Notes: generated by a model from the letters alone, not told the origin. A stretch of DNA of 64,000 nt from Rhyacophila brunnea (GCA_022495005.1 JAGYXB010001753.1:930001-994000); one strand, 5' to 3'. Shown: positions 10,085 through 21,493, counted from the stretch's first letter. Numbers and translations are program-made.

Positions 10085-10850
10085 AGTATCGATACTTTCA
10101 CAATTATTTTGAATATTACATAATTTGAAAACATATCATGCATATAGGTACACACAGTGACGTCCCTAGACAAAATGCCGCCCCTAGGCAGCGCCAAAAT
10201 GCCGACCATTTGTTTATACAGTATTTTTTATCACCCTTTCATGACTAAAATATCTAAAAAAATTGTTGTATGGATACATTACTAACAAAATATACACCAC
10301 TAAATCTAATTTAAATGCCATATTTGCTTCAATAGACAATACTGCGAGTTCACTGTTTCAAATACATTTAAAAATACACCTGTCAACTTCCAAGACTCAC
10401 GAGTGACCGGCAAAAATATTTGGATAAATTTTAAATTAGGTAAGGATGTACTACCTATATTTATTCTAAAATCTGCACATGTAATTGCTGGTCATCAAGG
10501 ACGTGACGTACAAGTACAAGGGAAGTAAGCTAGACATCGCGAACCCGACACAAAATACAGTCCTGTTAAACCTTGTATGTTAATTAACACGTTTTGTTTC
10601 GAACCAGTGAGCTGACTTTTTTAATGGAACGATATTTCCGTTATTACTAAGTTTGGGTAGCTATTTATAAATATACCAAATTATTCTCCTCGATTTGCGG
10701 CCCTTCGAGTAACTGCCGCCCCCAAGCGACGCTCAATCTGCCTACCCCCACGGGACGTCACTGGGTACACACTAGAAAAAATATCCGCTGGATTCGCGCC
10801 AGTGTGCTTTTCCAACCGCATAAGCTTCGATAAGCATTTCATGTAACAAC
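10085..10850 (-). mobile_element. SINE-like family D, copy D4, split by C1
   Basis: The left piece ends ATTTGAAAACATATCATGCA. After the hAT element C1 it resumes with ACACTAGAAAAAAT and TCGCGCCAGTGTGC, then ATAAGCATTTCATGTAACAA. The same order is uninterrupted at 30200-30430, so C1 landed inside an existing D element. Confidence 0.65.
10155..10763 (+). mobile_element. hAT-like non-autonomous element C1
   Basis: 609 bp with ends CAGTGACGTCCCTAGACAAA and CCACGGGACGTCACTG, flanked by a perfect 8-bp duplication GGTACACA (10147-10154 and 10764-10771). Eight-base target duplications with CA...TG ends are typical of hAT transposons. A diverged copy in the same orientation lies at 21494-22101. No transposase remains. 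Confidence 0.9.
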
Positions 10851-10869
10851 TACTAGTTTAAATTGTCGT

Positions 10870-11179
10870 AATTGGGTAGGATGCCCGTAGCTGTTCAATC
10901 AAACATATTATTTGTTTGCATGGATACATGCTTTCGCCTTGACTTGACCTCCCGAACGAAAAATAAAGTCAAAAAAGTAGCGCGGCCGCGAGAGACCTCA
11001 GTCGGCCCGGCCGCGAACGGCGCTTCGGGAATGACGTCTAAACCCGCGCCCCGCAATTTATTCTATTTTCTTTCGAATTTGGACAACCAGCATTCAGAGA
11101 ATCAGTAGACAAAGCATGTTCCATGTTTAATAATTTTAGCCGCAGAGTTTAAGTTTTTTTTTTGCTTTTTATCTTTTTT
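10870..11179. other. GC-rich patch, otherwise nothing
   Basis: Positions 10978-11055 are strongly GC-rich (GCGGCCGCGAGAGACC, GGCCCGGCCGCG). No gene or repeat partner was recognised. Confidence 0.35.
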
Positions 11180-11692
11180 TCATTGAACTAAGTCTACAAT
11201 TTACAGATGATATTGGTTAGTTTTTAAAATTCAATTAAACCCAGCGAAAACCATGCCATAATAGATAAAAGTAAAAAAATGTTCATTAATTTATAAAATT
11301 GTACCTTAACCAAACATGATTTTAGATATTTTATAGATAGGTAGGTAGATGAATCATTTTTATCGATTTTGGTTTGGTTTAGGCATGGCTTAATGAATTA
11401 AAAAAAAAAAAACGAACGAACAACGCATGGAGTATGTAGGTATCTTCTTAATTCAACGAAAACAAATAAGTATGATTGAAAAGGTATGAAGTACTTTTGT
11501 TGGATCTTCCATAGCATACCTAAACTATTATGGCTTGGTTTTGGCAGTGTTTGATTGAAATTTAATAAACTAACCAATACTATCTGCAAATTGTAGTCTG
11601 AGTTTAATGGAAACATATACGCTTGACTGACAATGTTTAGTGTGCACCATTTGTGTCGGATATAAGCAGTCTACCTCCACCCTTCGCCACTA
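11180..11692 (+). mobile_element. Family A MITE, copy A3
   Basis: Contains both inverted halves of the family. The left module is CATTGAACTAAGTCTACAAT with TTTTAAAATTCAATTAAAC. A central ATTTTATAGATAG block is followed by GGTTTGGTTTAGGCATGG. The right module ends GTCTACCTCCACCCTTCGCC then ACTA. The left terminal repeat is missing, replaced by a T-rich run. Confidence 0.8.
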
Positions 11693-11699
11693 TTATAAA

Positions 11700-12050
11700 T
11701 AACCTGCAAGTATTGACAGTTTTCTACCGATGCGATACCGACGACAATATGTGCCGATACTTTCTCTACTGATATGACATCCCGGTGCGGTGCGTATTTT
11801 TAGAAAATGGCGTCGACCCACATTATTTTAGTGCTCTGATGCTGTGGGTGTGATTCGTGCAACGCGCGCACAATTCGCTCGTTGACAAACAATAGCACGT
11901 GTGGGCAACACAAATACGATAGCCTGCTGAACCAGACGAGGCGAGCCACTAATTTCAGGAAAAATCACCGGCGACATTCGACCGGTTCACATGAACCAGT
12001 TGCGACCATCCAGAGTCCAGAACACATCAAAAAATCTAATTTTATCTCTA
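11700..12050. other. No recognisable feature
   Basis: Moderately GC-rich unique sequence. A near-palindrome ACCGGTTCACATGAACCAGT lies near 11980. Confidence 0.4.
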
Positions 12051-12051
12051 G

Positions 12052-12571
12052 GGCGTAAAACCCACTTAACGCAGCAAGCGCAAAATTTCACAAGTGGCGC
12101 GTAAATCAACGAAAATACAACAGAATCAAATACGCCAGCGCCCACTGGATTTGACGACGCATTGTACGCGCCCGCCGCATGAATCATCGGTTTTTCGCGA
12201 ATCACCGCTTCTCGGCGATACGAATGAAAGAAAATACAATGGAGTCCATTCATTGAACACAGCGAGCAAAATCACGCTCTGGACGGCGTCGTCGATCGAC
12301 GGGCGAGAAGTCATTATTTAATAACAGAGATCTCATTGTTTAATTTTATTGCATGTCCTATATTTCGCTGGTTGAATAATGTCGTCGTAAATATTAATTA
12401 CATGCCCGAAATAATATAATATTTTTATTGCTTTGTTATGAGAGGCGCTGTAATAATAATTATTTTGTGCTGCTTGAGCCGCTTATTACATAGGTGAAGG
12501 GTAATGCGCGGGTGGGAGGGGGCCTACTCAGTAGTGAGCGCGTCGAGCGCTTTCTTGGTGGGCTTTATGCC
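12052..12571 (+). mobile_element. Family B MITE (PIF/Harbinger-like), copy B1
   Basis: 520 bp with ends GGCGTAAAACCCACTTAACG and GGTGGGCTTTATGCC. The interior includes AAGTGGCGCGTAAATCA, AATCAAATACGCCAGCGCCC, CTTCTCGGCGATACGA and ATAATGTCGTCGTAAATATT. All of these recur at 51314-51857 and, reversed, at 14302-14783. Target duplications at the other two copies are TTA, as for PIF/Harbinger elements. There is no transposase. Confidence 0.85.
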
Positions 12572-12579
12572 TAGTAGGT

Positions 12580-12789
12580 AATAACTAGATGAATAAGTAA
12601 ATATTTTTTTAATTCATTTAACGAATAGTTCACAACATGTGAACTAATGGCGTTTTACAATACTCTCTTAAGCGCTTTCTAAATTGCTTTACTTATTAGC
12701 AATCGGATTTTGTATTTTAAATCAAAGTTTTATCATTACATTGTCCGATGTCGGGTTCACTGCATTTTTTATTATAACGTACTTGCACT
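12580..12789. other. No recognisable feature
   Basis: AT-rich filler between B1 and a SINE. Confidence 0.4.
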
Positions 12790-12985
12790 TGCTAATAATA
12801 CTAAAAACTTAGCCGCAATTAGATAGGACACCGTATAGCTTAGTGGTCAAAGCACATAGGCGCGAATCCCGGGGGTGCATGTTCGAATCCTGCAGGGTGT
12901 TCAAAAAGATTTTTTCTAGTGGTTATATATTTCTTTCTTCTCTATTGTTTTCAAATGATGTATGTTGAAAATATAAGTAAATCTC
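12790..12985 (+). mobile_element. tRNA-derived SINE (E-type head, D-type tail), copy D3
   Basis: The head AATTAGATAGGACACCGTAT is followed by an A box (TAGCTTAGTGG, about 12836-12846) and a B box (GTTCGAATCC, about 12881). The tail is CAAAAAGATTTTTTCTAG then TGGTTATATATTTC and ATTGTTTTCAAATGATGTAT. It has the head sequence of SINE E2 at 6371 but the tail of family D, so the two families share a tRNA-related promoter module. Confidence 0.75.
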
Positions 12986-13295
12986 ATACGGTGGAAACAA
13001 ACGTAATAATTGGGAAATATTATTACAAAACTTTAGCGGTTGATGATGTACTGGTGAGAGATTGAGATTACCAAGAGATTACTATGTCGAGTGAAGGACT
13101 CGTGACAATAGTAGCACGTCTCGTGACGGACTCAATGAGTTGAGTGAGGATTCATAGATTATCCTTCTTATTTATATAAATGCAGTAAATATATTACAAT
13201 AGATATTGTCGTAATTACCAATCAAAATAAACACTACTGATTTAGTAATGATTGAGGAACCGCTGACAATTAATTATTATTGCTCTAATATTTAT

Positions 13296-13373
13296 GAGTA
13301 GTATGATTGCTACAAAACTATAGAACACTGAGTTTTATTTCTGTCTATTTTTTCATTGGCTCGTAATGCCTGG
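13296..13373 (+). repeat. Short interspersed repeat (copy at 52033)
   Basis: AGTATGATTGCTACAAAACT then ATAGAACACTGAG, and after a short gap CGTAATGCCT. It is nearly identical to 52033-52111. The class is unknown. Confidence 0.6.
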
Positions 13374-13401
13374 TAAGTAGGTAGGTACCTAACGAATTTT
13401 T

Positions 13402-13432
13402 AAGGGCGGCACTCTGCCTAGAGACGCCACTG
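13402..13432 (-). mobile_element. Family C end fragment
   Basis: GGGCGGCACTCTGCCTAGAG then ACGCCACTG is the complement of the family C left end (CAGTGACGTCCCTAGACAAA). Confidence 0.45.
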
Positions 13433-13439
13433 CCAGATA

Positions 13440-14300
13440 ATAATAAAATTATTGTAACAATGTGTCAGTCGCAACTCGCAGACAGAGCAACACCCGCTCA
13501 CCAACGCTTGGGTATGGTGAAATAAAGAAACTGAGTTTCCCTTCGACAGGCGAGGTCGCTCGATTGGGCAAAACAAAACCAAACTACAATTAAACCAGAG
13601 TGGCGGCGGTGCTGTTGTTAAATAAATAATAATGTATTATTGAAATAGTATAACCAAAGTGTCATACATAATAGTTCATCAAAAAGAACGGAAAAACAAT
13701 AGAAAATTATTTTAATAAAAAAAATACTATAAAATTAAAGAGGTTTGATTTTTTCGCTGCGTTCGTGGAGACGCCCTTACAAACGAAAACCGTACATTGC
13801 CCAAATATAGTTTGGTTTCACCTGTATCATAGCAATATAGCTACCCGATAGTCCCAACACAAAATTAATCTTCGTGCACAGTCAACTATTTGAAAGTTTT
13901 CAAAATCAACGCACATGCACACCATCAATAATATGATGTAGTTTGGACAGTTTACGCTGGACAAATTTGCGCACTTTAATCAAAACAACATTCCACATTT
14001 GATATCGTTTTCACATCCGCAAACTCATAACATGTATCATCATACGGACATGTTTTACGGAATATTGAAAAACATGAAAATATTGATTTCTATTTGATTC
14101 TAATTGCATAAAGAAAAATAGTTGGCCATCAAAAGTCACTTAAAACCATGTGAAAATCGTTGACAAAGGTAACTGTTGGTGTCATAATGCAAATTTTTTA
14201 ATGAACAATGTGAGTTCTGTCATCAAGGGTTTTCTAACCAATCAGAGATTTATTATAATATGATACTATTTCTCATTTTGTGCTGTGTATCTTCAGCCTT
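13440..14300. other. No recognisable feature
   Basis: AT-rich, unique within this window. No gene supported. Confidence 0.4.
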
Positions 14301-14301
14301 A

Positions 14302-14783
14302 GGCATAAAGCCCACCATAAAAGCGTTCGGTGCGCTCACTACTGAGTAGGCCCCCTCCCACCCGCGCATTACCCTTCACCAATGTAATAAGGGGCTCAAG
14401 GAGCACAAAATAATTATTATTATCAGCGTCTCTCATAACAAAACAATAAAAATATTATATTATTTCTCGGGGCTTGTAATTACGCAATAACTAAACAATG
14501 AGTTCTCTGTTATTAAATAATGGCTTCTCGCCGACGACGACGGCTTCTATCGACGACGCTTCGAGGAGCGTGATTTTGCTTTCCGTGTTCAATGAATGGA
14601 CTACGTTGTATTTTCGTTTATTCGTATCGCTGAGAAGCCAAAAACGGTGACTCATGGGGCAGGCGGGCACAAAGCGTCGTCAAATCCAGTGTTCGCTGGC
14701 GTATTTGATTACGTTGTATTTTCGATGATTCACATAGAAAATGCGCGAGCGCCCCGTGAGCCTGCTTTAGTGGACTTTATGCC
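14302..14783 (-). mobile_element. Family B MITE (PIF/Harbinger-like), copy B2
   Basis: 482 bp, opposite in orientation to B1 and B3. Ends are GGCATAAAGCCCACC and GTGGACTTTATGCC, with perfect TTA duplications at 14299-14301 and 14784-14786. The 63-codon plus-strand frame inside it (14596-14787) is an accident of the element. Confidence 0.9.
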
Positions 14784-14789
14784 TTAGGA

Positions 14790-15640
14790 GTATTATATAT
14801 ATATTTTTAAAAAATAATGTAAATAGACTCAATCGCTCATTAATATTCAAGGGATTTCAATACTTTTCTTCTAATTACAAAAAACAGTGCTCTGGTCGTT
14901 TTTTGCGATTATATCAAAACTCTATTTTTTTGAATATGTGGGTCGATTCTAAGCAACTCTTGTTCACGCACATATTATTATGTATCTCGATCTGTAATAT
15001 GCATTATAAAATAAAATAGACCACAGAAAAAGAACAATCACACAAGGTAGTGCGATGTTGGCAATATCGCTTGCAGCATTGGGTTCAAAATATGGAAGTG
15101 ACTACATAGGTATTAGGTACTACCTAATGACATTATGTGAAATGTAAGCGTTGTGTTGTTTTACTAGACTTATTGTATTTTACAAGCATAACTATAATGC
15201 GAATTGCGACATTATGTGAAACGAAATCCATTTAAAGTCTGTCGCCATTGTTTTAAGCAAACACTAAAAATACTTAGTTAATCGTGCCGGGGAAATGCGT
15301 TTTTAAGATTGCACGATTTACATGGCGTCCGGCGGAAAACTTGCAACGGATTCGATCCGAATGAGGAAAGCTTACCTGAACATGTTTACCATACAAACGG
15401 AACACAATTAAACAGTGTGCTGAGACTTTTTATACAGCTACATAATATCGTCTTTGTTCTGGCAGAACACACTAACTGGAGAATACTAGTTTTGAGTAAA
15501 TTGACTTTGAAGTTCATAAAATGTTTGAAATGGTCTATCATGTGAGTTTATTAAGTAATCGTAAAAAGAATGACTTTAAAATAAAGACTGTTTATTTATT
15601 AAGACGGTTTCCAGACAGTAAAGTTTGAAATAAGGAACAT
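14790..15640. other. No recognisable feature
   Basis: AT-rich. A 78-codon plus-strand frame at 15309-15545 has no recognisable domain. No repeat partner was noticed. Confidence 0.4.
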
Positions 15641-15715
15641 TTTTGTATAACTAACTCAATATGTCATTTTTTCGAATTAGTGTCTTCTGCCACAACAGTG
15701 ACGATATTATGATAG

Positions 15716-15810
15716 TTCTAATGGATATTGGAATTGGAGAACGGAATTGTACTATTCCATTTGAGTCTTTCGGCATCTTCAGGCACTATGTGCACTCACC
15801 AACAGGTAAA
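15716..15810 (+). repeat. Family U repeat, copy U1
   Basis: TTCTAATGGATATTGGAATT, then TTGTACTATTCCA, CTTTCGGCATCTTCAGGCAC and TGTGCACTCACC. The same order is found on the opposite strand at 30003-30101, and its end part at 63196-63250. Copy U1 ends in CAACAGGTAAAT, which looks like a splice donor, but the recurrence argues for a repeat and not an exon. Confidence 0.55.
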
Positions 15811-15945
15811 TACACAATGACAACGAATATAATTATTAATTTTAACTTAAATAATAAATTAATACAATAAAGTAGTTAAAAACTTCATCACCTAGGTACC
15901 TATATTAAGTGCACCAAATTTAAATGACATGTATTTACTCTATAG

Positions 15946-16731
15946 CAGGGATGGCGAACCTGTGGCACGCGAGATGATTTTGCATGGCACGCCAATGTTT
16001 TATTTTGAACAGAAAAAATGACCTATTAAAAAAATACAAATTTAAAAATAATGACGACATAGCCATGCGTATTTTCTTCGGTTTTTAATACTATTTTTAC
16101 GAATAATATTTACCTATCGATACGCAAACAGAAACAACGAAATGCGTAAATGACAGATCGCATTGTATAAAAAATAGCATGCAAATACTACAAATTTCAA
16201 GAATACGCATTACGTTTGTAAAATTAATGTAAATATATGATTTTATAGGTCGGTCCTATATTATATAATATTATCGCACTGTCCTCATCAGGCGGCAGGA
16301 GAAGCCGTCTCGTGAACCTCTGATTTTGATCGATTGACAATGCTTGAGACCAATCATGCAATTAAAAATGAAAATATTCAATCAACAAACCTGATGACAT
16401 TTATCGACAGTCGTTCAAATACAAACAGCTGATTTGCCCCAAACATTATCGCTAAAAATGGAAGAATATAAAATGCTTCCTCGATCTCTTTGCACGTGGA
16501 AAAAATTATTCAAAGAATAAAAGATAAAAAAGGCTAGAAACACGGCGAAAGATAGAATCTCAAGAACTCAATTTTAATTTTCCAACTTTCTTAACAGAAT
16601 TCTTAAAAATATATTTTTTTATTGTTTCCCAAACTTCAATATGTTTCAAAAACTGCTCGGCACGTCAGACAGTCGAAAAATAATATTTGGGAAATTTTGG
16701 CACGCGTACGTAAAAAGCTTCGCCATCCCTG
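15946..16731 (+). mobile_element. hAT element with GGATGGCGAACC ends
   Basis: 786 bp with ends CAGGGATGGCGAACCTGTGG and AAAAAGCTTCGCCATCCCTG, and an exact 8-bp duplication CTCTATAG (15938-15945 and 16732-16739). Subterminal GGCACGCG and GGCACGCGTACG motifs repeat at both ends. A diverged reverse copy lies at 58183-58816. No recognisable transposase frame survives. Confidence 0.9.
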
Positions 16732-16739
16732 CTCTATAG

Positions 16740-17620
16740 TATAGAATAAAAAATAAGTTAAAACCAGCGACGTTTTTCTTAAAAAAAAAAAAAGTTTTAA
16801 AAACGTACTTTTTTCAATTCGGCCGGCCGGCAGAAAATTGAAAATAGAAATAGGTACCTACAATAAATTAAACCAAACACGAATTCTCGAGAATAAGAAT
16901 ATTCTTGAATTCGAGAATTCTCGAATCTAGAGAAACAAAAAAATCAACAAATCCCAAGGGAAACTGACAGGAGTAAAAAAAAGATTTGAATTTTGAATGT
17001 AAACATACCAAAAATAACTTGACGTCATTTATGGATGACCCCTAAAGTACTATATGTGTCTAATCTAAGAAAACGGGGATCTTCTTAGTAATTTAGGTCG
17101 ATTTCGTGTCACGTCGTGTAATGCGCGTCCCTAAAGTAGTCTCGATCGACGCCTATTAATTGCCTAACAACAGAGTTGTTAGTGGTTGCAATATCTCAAT
17201 ATGTATTATGTAGGTAGGTACACACTCGATAAAAAAAAAACAATAATATTATTAAGAATGGCAACACCGAACACGTGAAACAATCGTTAATGTCGCAAAT
17301 AAAATAAATTGTGTTACACCGAAACACTACAAGTGTCAACGCGGCAATAAAAACTGAAATAAGGCGGCAATCTGGGCCATCTGAACTAATTCAGAGGCCG
17401 GGCATCAAACAGCCGTTTCTTGCCTCTATAGAAATAACTTGGATAAACATAATAATAACACGATTATATTATTTTCATATGGACAAGAAACAGATCGCGT
17501 TTATCACATCAACTCGTAATAAAGTTGTAATAAAAAATATGTAGCAACACGAATAAACGTCATATTCGTATAGACAAAGTTGCAAACTGTGTTTATCACG
17601 TAAACATAATTTATACCTAT
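16740..17620. other. Mostly featureless; one short palindrome
   Basis: At 16870-16926 the words GAATTCTCGAGAATAAGAAT and ATTCTTGAATTCGAGAATTC form overlapping palindromes. The remainder is AT-rich with no gene supported. Confidence 0.4.
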
Positions 17621-17629
17621 AGGTATTGG

Positions 17630-18050
17630 GCGTAAAGGCGTTGGCTTCGATGATCACGATGTAGCGCTGTAGCGGTGACGAGAACCACTTGGGGGTGACA
17701 GCTGGTGTTGATGATGAAAAGACTGATGGGAGATGCTCGAGCGAATCAAGATGAGAGTTTATTTTACCGAATGATGAAATATAATGATACAATATACAGG
17801 TGCGAAGTTAACAGTGCCAGGCACTACGAGGTGAAATGCTCAGTCCGCCGGGAAGTTATGATAGAGCGTACTGCTCGGTGAGATCGGCTCAGTCCGAGGC
17901 ACGATGATAGATGGTACTACTACTACTACCGGTACTGGCTTTAATACTGATATCCCATCAACTATGACTCGCTATTTATATAAATGAATATCCGATAAAC
18001 TGCGGCAAGCCATTATTAATGTAGGTCACCACTGGGTAATCTGGGCGCCA
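17630..18050. other. Unclassified GC-richer segment
   Basis: GC content is higher than its surroundings, with a TACTACTACTACTACC run near 17919. A minus-strand 105-codon frame (17475-17792) has no motif I recognise. It stops where a 5'-truncated LINE begins, so it may be the target DNA of that LINE or part of another element. Confidence 0.3.
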
Positions 18051-18057
18051 CCCCGAG

Positions 18058-18740
18058 GTGCACTTCAAGTGGATAAGAGAACACACCGGGATAGAAGGAA
18101 ATGAAAGAGCTGACAAATTGGCTCGGCATGGTGCCTCTGAACCCAAGACCGCGATAGCTTATGACAAATTTCCTCTGAGCTACGCGAAAATTACAATTTC
18201 AGATATGGTGAAAAACGAATGGAACTCACGATACATAAACTCATCGACAGGGGAGTTGACCCGAAAGTTTTACCTTCAATTTTAGCAGCACGAGACGTCA
18301 GGGTGCATAAGGGGCTGTGTTTTGAGATGACTCAGATTCTTACAGGTCACGGAGTCATGCGAGCATACCTGCACCGGTTTAAAATAACATCTGATGGAAA
18401 GTGTCCATGCGACGACGGAAGCGACCAGGACGTCCTACATTTACTCCTAGATTGTCAAATCTTCAGCAAGGAGCGGCACAACCTGAACTTTTTATTACAG
18501 ATGGCAGATGCGGACATTCGAGACCTTCCGGGGACCATGGCAAACGAGGCCGGAAGAGATGCACTTTTTAATTTCTGTATTGATGTAATAAAAAGAATAA
18601 AAATAATAAATGGTGACATGTAAAGACGATTCATGCCTTTCAGATCCAGTGACTGCAATCATATAAGATAGGATAAGTATATGCTCAAAATATCAGTCCT
18701 ATGCGACATTTCTTTTACCACGGGAAAAAAAAAAAAAAAA
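18058..18740 (+). pseudogene. 5'-truncated R1-like LINE (RNase H and zinc knuckle)
   Basis: 3' end of a non-LTR retrotransposon. The first frame (18058-18285) encodes the end of an RNase H domain, HFKWIREHTGIEGNERADKL, with the final conserved GNERAD aspartate, then NEWNSRYINSSTG and T-x-x-F. The second frame continues to 18623 with TQILTGHGVMRAYLHRF, CPCDD and LHLLLDC, the zinc-knuckle-like tail, and ends at a TAA. The change of frame near 18285 disrupts the protein. A 3' UTR of about 100 bp ends in an A-run at about 18724-18740, as expected for target-primed integration. It is a dead copy lacking endonuclease and reverse transcriptase. The tail resembles the one at 2455-2760. Confidence 0.85.
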
Positions 18741-18769
18741 ACTCGACTACAAATCGCAGTCCTCAGTTC

Positions 18770-19219
18770 CCAATGAATACGACAAAATATTCATCAGAAT
18801 CACCTCCGCCTTGCGCTACTAAGAATTTTCCAGGGTTTTGCAAGGCGGTTTCATAGGCCCTGGCCGAATTTAAATTAGCAATACCCGATGCGGGTAGAAG
18901 AACAGTTTTCAATAAGGCATATTCTCTCAGCCGGCACAATTTTCATTTGACTAGCACCAAGTAGAGTAGTTTGCGTGCCAAAGTCCTTAAGAAACCTCGA
19001 TAGTAAATGCGAGGTATCCATGAAGGCATCTAGAAAAAAAAAATTGCTAACTTCCGTCTGTGCAGTGCACTGGTGCAGCTCTGTGACGCTGACATGGCCT
19101 GGGGTTGTCGACCAGCATTGAAGTAAATCACAACTACAGAATGTGCTGACCGTAGATAAGGCGATTGTCCGATACTTGTGTAGCGTTGTCGCAATTACGT
19201 TGACAATGTCTAATACCAC
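18770..19219 (-). other. Unidentified coding-like patch
   Basis: The minus strand has a 114-codon open frame (18875-19219). It is followed in a second frame, down to about 18772, by a stop-free stretch that includes LPASGIANLNSARAYETALQ. The base composition is more even than in neighbouring DNA. It could be a frameshifted relic of a transposon protein. The plus strand is also fairly open here, so even the strand is uncertain. I recognise no domain. It lies next to the A-run of the LINE. Confidence 0.25.
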
Positions 19220-20130
19220 TAACCAATAAACATTGGTATGTTTTTAATCAACCGGGTTGCAAACCGTGTTAAAAATCATTTAAGTGTCACAAAATGAACG
19301 ATTTCATTAAAACTGTGAGGTACCCACATATTGATTATAGACCTACAATCATTTACACATAGGTACGGGATCGGTATGGTGTAATTTTATTGCATACCAC
19401 AGTGGTATTAAAGTGTGCTGTACAAAACAATCCGGACACACTATAAAAAGTTTAGGGTGTAGTAATATAATATTTACAATTTCTGCCGTAATTTGCTGTC
19501 TCTTAGCAACACAGGATCTGCTTGCTCTTACCGGACGTCACTGATTTAATATTGTTAAATAAAAGTTGAAAGATTATTCTGTGAAAACTACATCGATATT
19601 ATTTACAAAAAAAAATCATCAATGTGTAAGAAATGCGCCGCGCCGCTTTTATAGATGTCAGATTAATTAATTAACAGATTAATTAATCTTACTGATTTAA
19701 ACTGTTTGGCGGCCCGGCCCCTTTTTAAATTTTCTGACGAATCAGTTAATAATGATGCAAGATTTGGAGTCTATTTTCCTCAAGCGATAACAAAATTTAA
19801 ACTGTAGAAGTAAATTATAAAACTGTTTAAGCAAAAGACGGTTTCGGCTTAGAATTACGAAGGAATTTTTTTTTCGCGGAAAAGCTGTGCGGGAAAAAAT
19901 GGTAAGAAAAGCTTCAAAAAAGCTCTCTGCGGACAAAAATCAAATAAACCTAAGCAAGTGCTTTCGACTTTTGTTTGTGCGACCCAAGTGAATATTTTCT
20001 TTTCATCCAATGTGATCCAGCGATGTCAAAAAGTTGGACACCAATGGTTTTTATGCACCTACATTTATTTTCGTTCAATTAAAAGTATTGTTATCGCTAA
20101 ATAATTATAGGGGCATCCGATATTTTCTTT
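19220..20130. other. No recognisable feature
   Basis: AT-rich, including a repeated ATTAATTAATTAACAGATTAATTAAT stretch near 19662-19690. No gene supported. Confidence 0.4.
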
Positions 20131-20134
20131 AATT

Positions 20135-20482
20135 TCCTCAGTTGAGGCATGGTCTAAAAAGATCATGAGTAGGCGATGCGCGGATTGTGCAAATGACGCG
20201 AGCCGAACGAAATATAATTTGTCATAAAAATTCAACATGCGTCCATTTAATGTTCTGTTTTTGTTCTATTAGTAACAATAATAACATATGCATTGACATG
20301 TTTTCTTTTTCGAGTAAAAGGGTAACGTTTTTTAGTCATCTTTACACGATTTAAAAATTAATACCCCCGTCGCCATCAAAAAAAAAATTGACGTGTCCAC
20401 AGCTCGACTTTCGCTCTCCGATTGCCAGCAAGTCCAAAATTTCGTCGCACCTATAGTTGAAAATTATTTGCCGTTTCAGTGA
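20135..20482 (-). repeat. Family M repeat, copy M2
   Basis: Reverse-strand copy of M1. On the plus strand it runs from GAGGCATGGTCTAAAAAGAT through GATTGTGCAAATGACGCG and GACATGTTTTCTTTTTC to GAAAATTATTTGCCGTTTCA. Confidence 0.8.
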
Positions 20483-20504
20483 ATATATGCCGTTAATATT
20501 TCGA

Positions 20505-21125
20505 TGCGGCGTGTCTAAAATACTTGACAGAGGGATGACACCGTTAATCCACGCTCAATTGATAACCACTTGTGGATGCGACAGCTCGCAATAACTTGTA
20601 GGTGAATACCCTTAATAATTATACTTACAGATCAGCGCATCTATTCTATACACAAGACTGCTATCGGCAGCTATCGAGGGTACTTTTGTATCGAAGTACT
20701 AGCACTTGTTATAACAATTATTAAGTTAGTTGTAATTGTTACAATAAGTTCTATGTTTTAACAGCACCTCTCCTGGGTGTGCTAAATTTTAGATCGAGAT
20801 ACAGTTTTGACTGTTTAGACAGCTAACTTATTGTAACAATTATAATACTACAAACATATGAAAAACAAGCCTCGATAGCTGCCGATAGCAGTCTTCTGTA
20901 TAGATAAATGCGCAGATGTTTATCGCAGGACTCAAAGTGCGGAGTGTCTGTGTATGGGGAATTTACCCGGAAAAGTGTGTTATTCCGTGGACGGAGTAAA
21001 TGTGGAAGTGAGTAGCACCCGCTCCGGCTCTCCGTCTTAAAATAAATAATAAAAACTATTATAGACATTTTTTCATAATGGATCCTCCTCCCAAACAATT
21101 TTTCTGTGTGCGCATCTGGATCAAT
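20505..21125 (+). mobile_element. Family H element, copy H3
   Basis: Shares TGTGGATGCGACAGCTCGCA and ATAACTTGT with H1 near 23400. The terminal CAATTTTTCTGTGTGCGCAT is followed by CTGGATCAAT, which corresponds to the ends of H2 and H4. It contains a large inverted repeat (20628-20918). No transposase was recognised. Confidence 0.55.
20628..20918. repeat. Long inverted repeat inside H3
   Basis: A left arm of about 50 bases (20628-20679, including ACTGCTATCGGCAGCTATCG) is complementary to 20870-20918. Inside, AACAATTATTAAGTTAG and its partner CTAACTTATTGTAACAATT pair as well, giving a stem of more than 80 bases. Confidence 0.75.
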
Positions 21126-21493
21126 ACATTGCAAACGGTAGACACAAAAACCTTGACCGTATGCAGAAGCGTCAGAAGAATCATAGCATAAATACAATAC
21201 AATCCAATCAGATTTGTAAAACCGGCAGGCAATAGATTATAATTCAGAAAATACAACAAAATAATATATTCCAGTTAAGATGAGAAACAGTCTATTACTG
21301 TCCACTCTTGTTAAATTAACAAGAATTATTACTAAACATTCAATAGACCATGAAATTGAGTTTTAACAATATTCTATTGCCCGATATATTGCGCTGATCA
21401 CCACTAAACAACACTACTTCTAGTCCGTCGACCACTGACAGTAATGCTGCAACCGTAAAACAATCATAAAGAATTTATATTGTTACATAAACT

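Noticed and set aside
12052..12571. Overlapping 60-90-codon frames in family B copies
   Set aside because: They lie inside a non-autonomous MITE and are not conserved as frames among the three copies.
15661..15810. Possible exon ending CAG/GTAAAT
   Set aside because: The same sequence order recurs reversed at 30.0 kb and in part at 63.2 kb, so it is a repeat.
17630..18052. Possible LTR with primer-binding-like GGTGGCGCCC on the minus strand
   Set aside because: The primer-like word is on the wrong side of the candidate LTR, there are no TG...CA ends or second LTR, and no gag or pol sequence follows.
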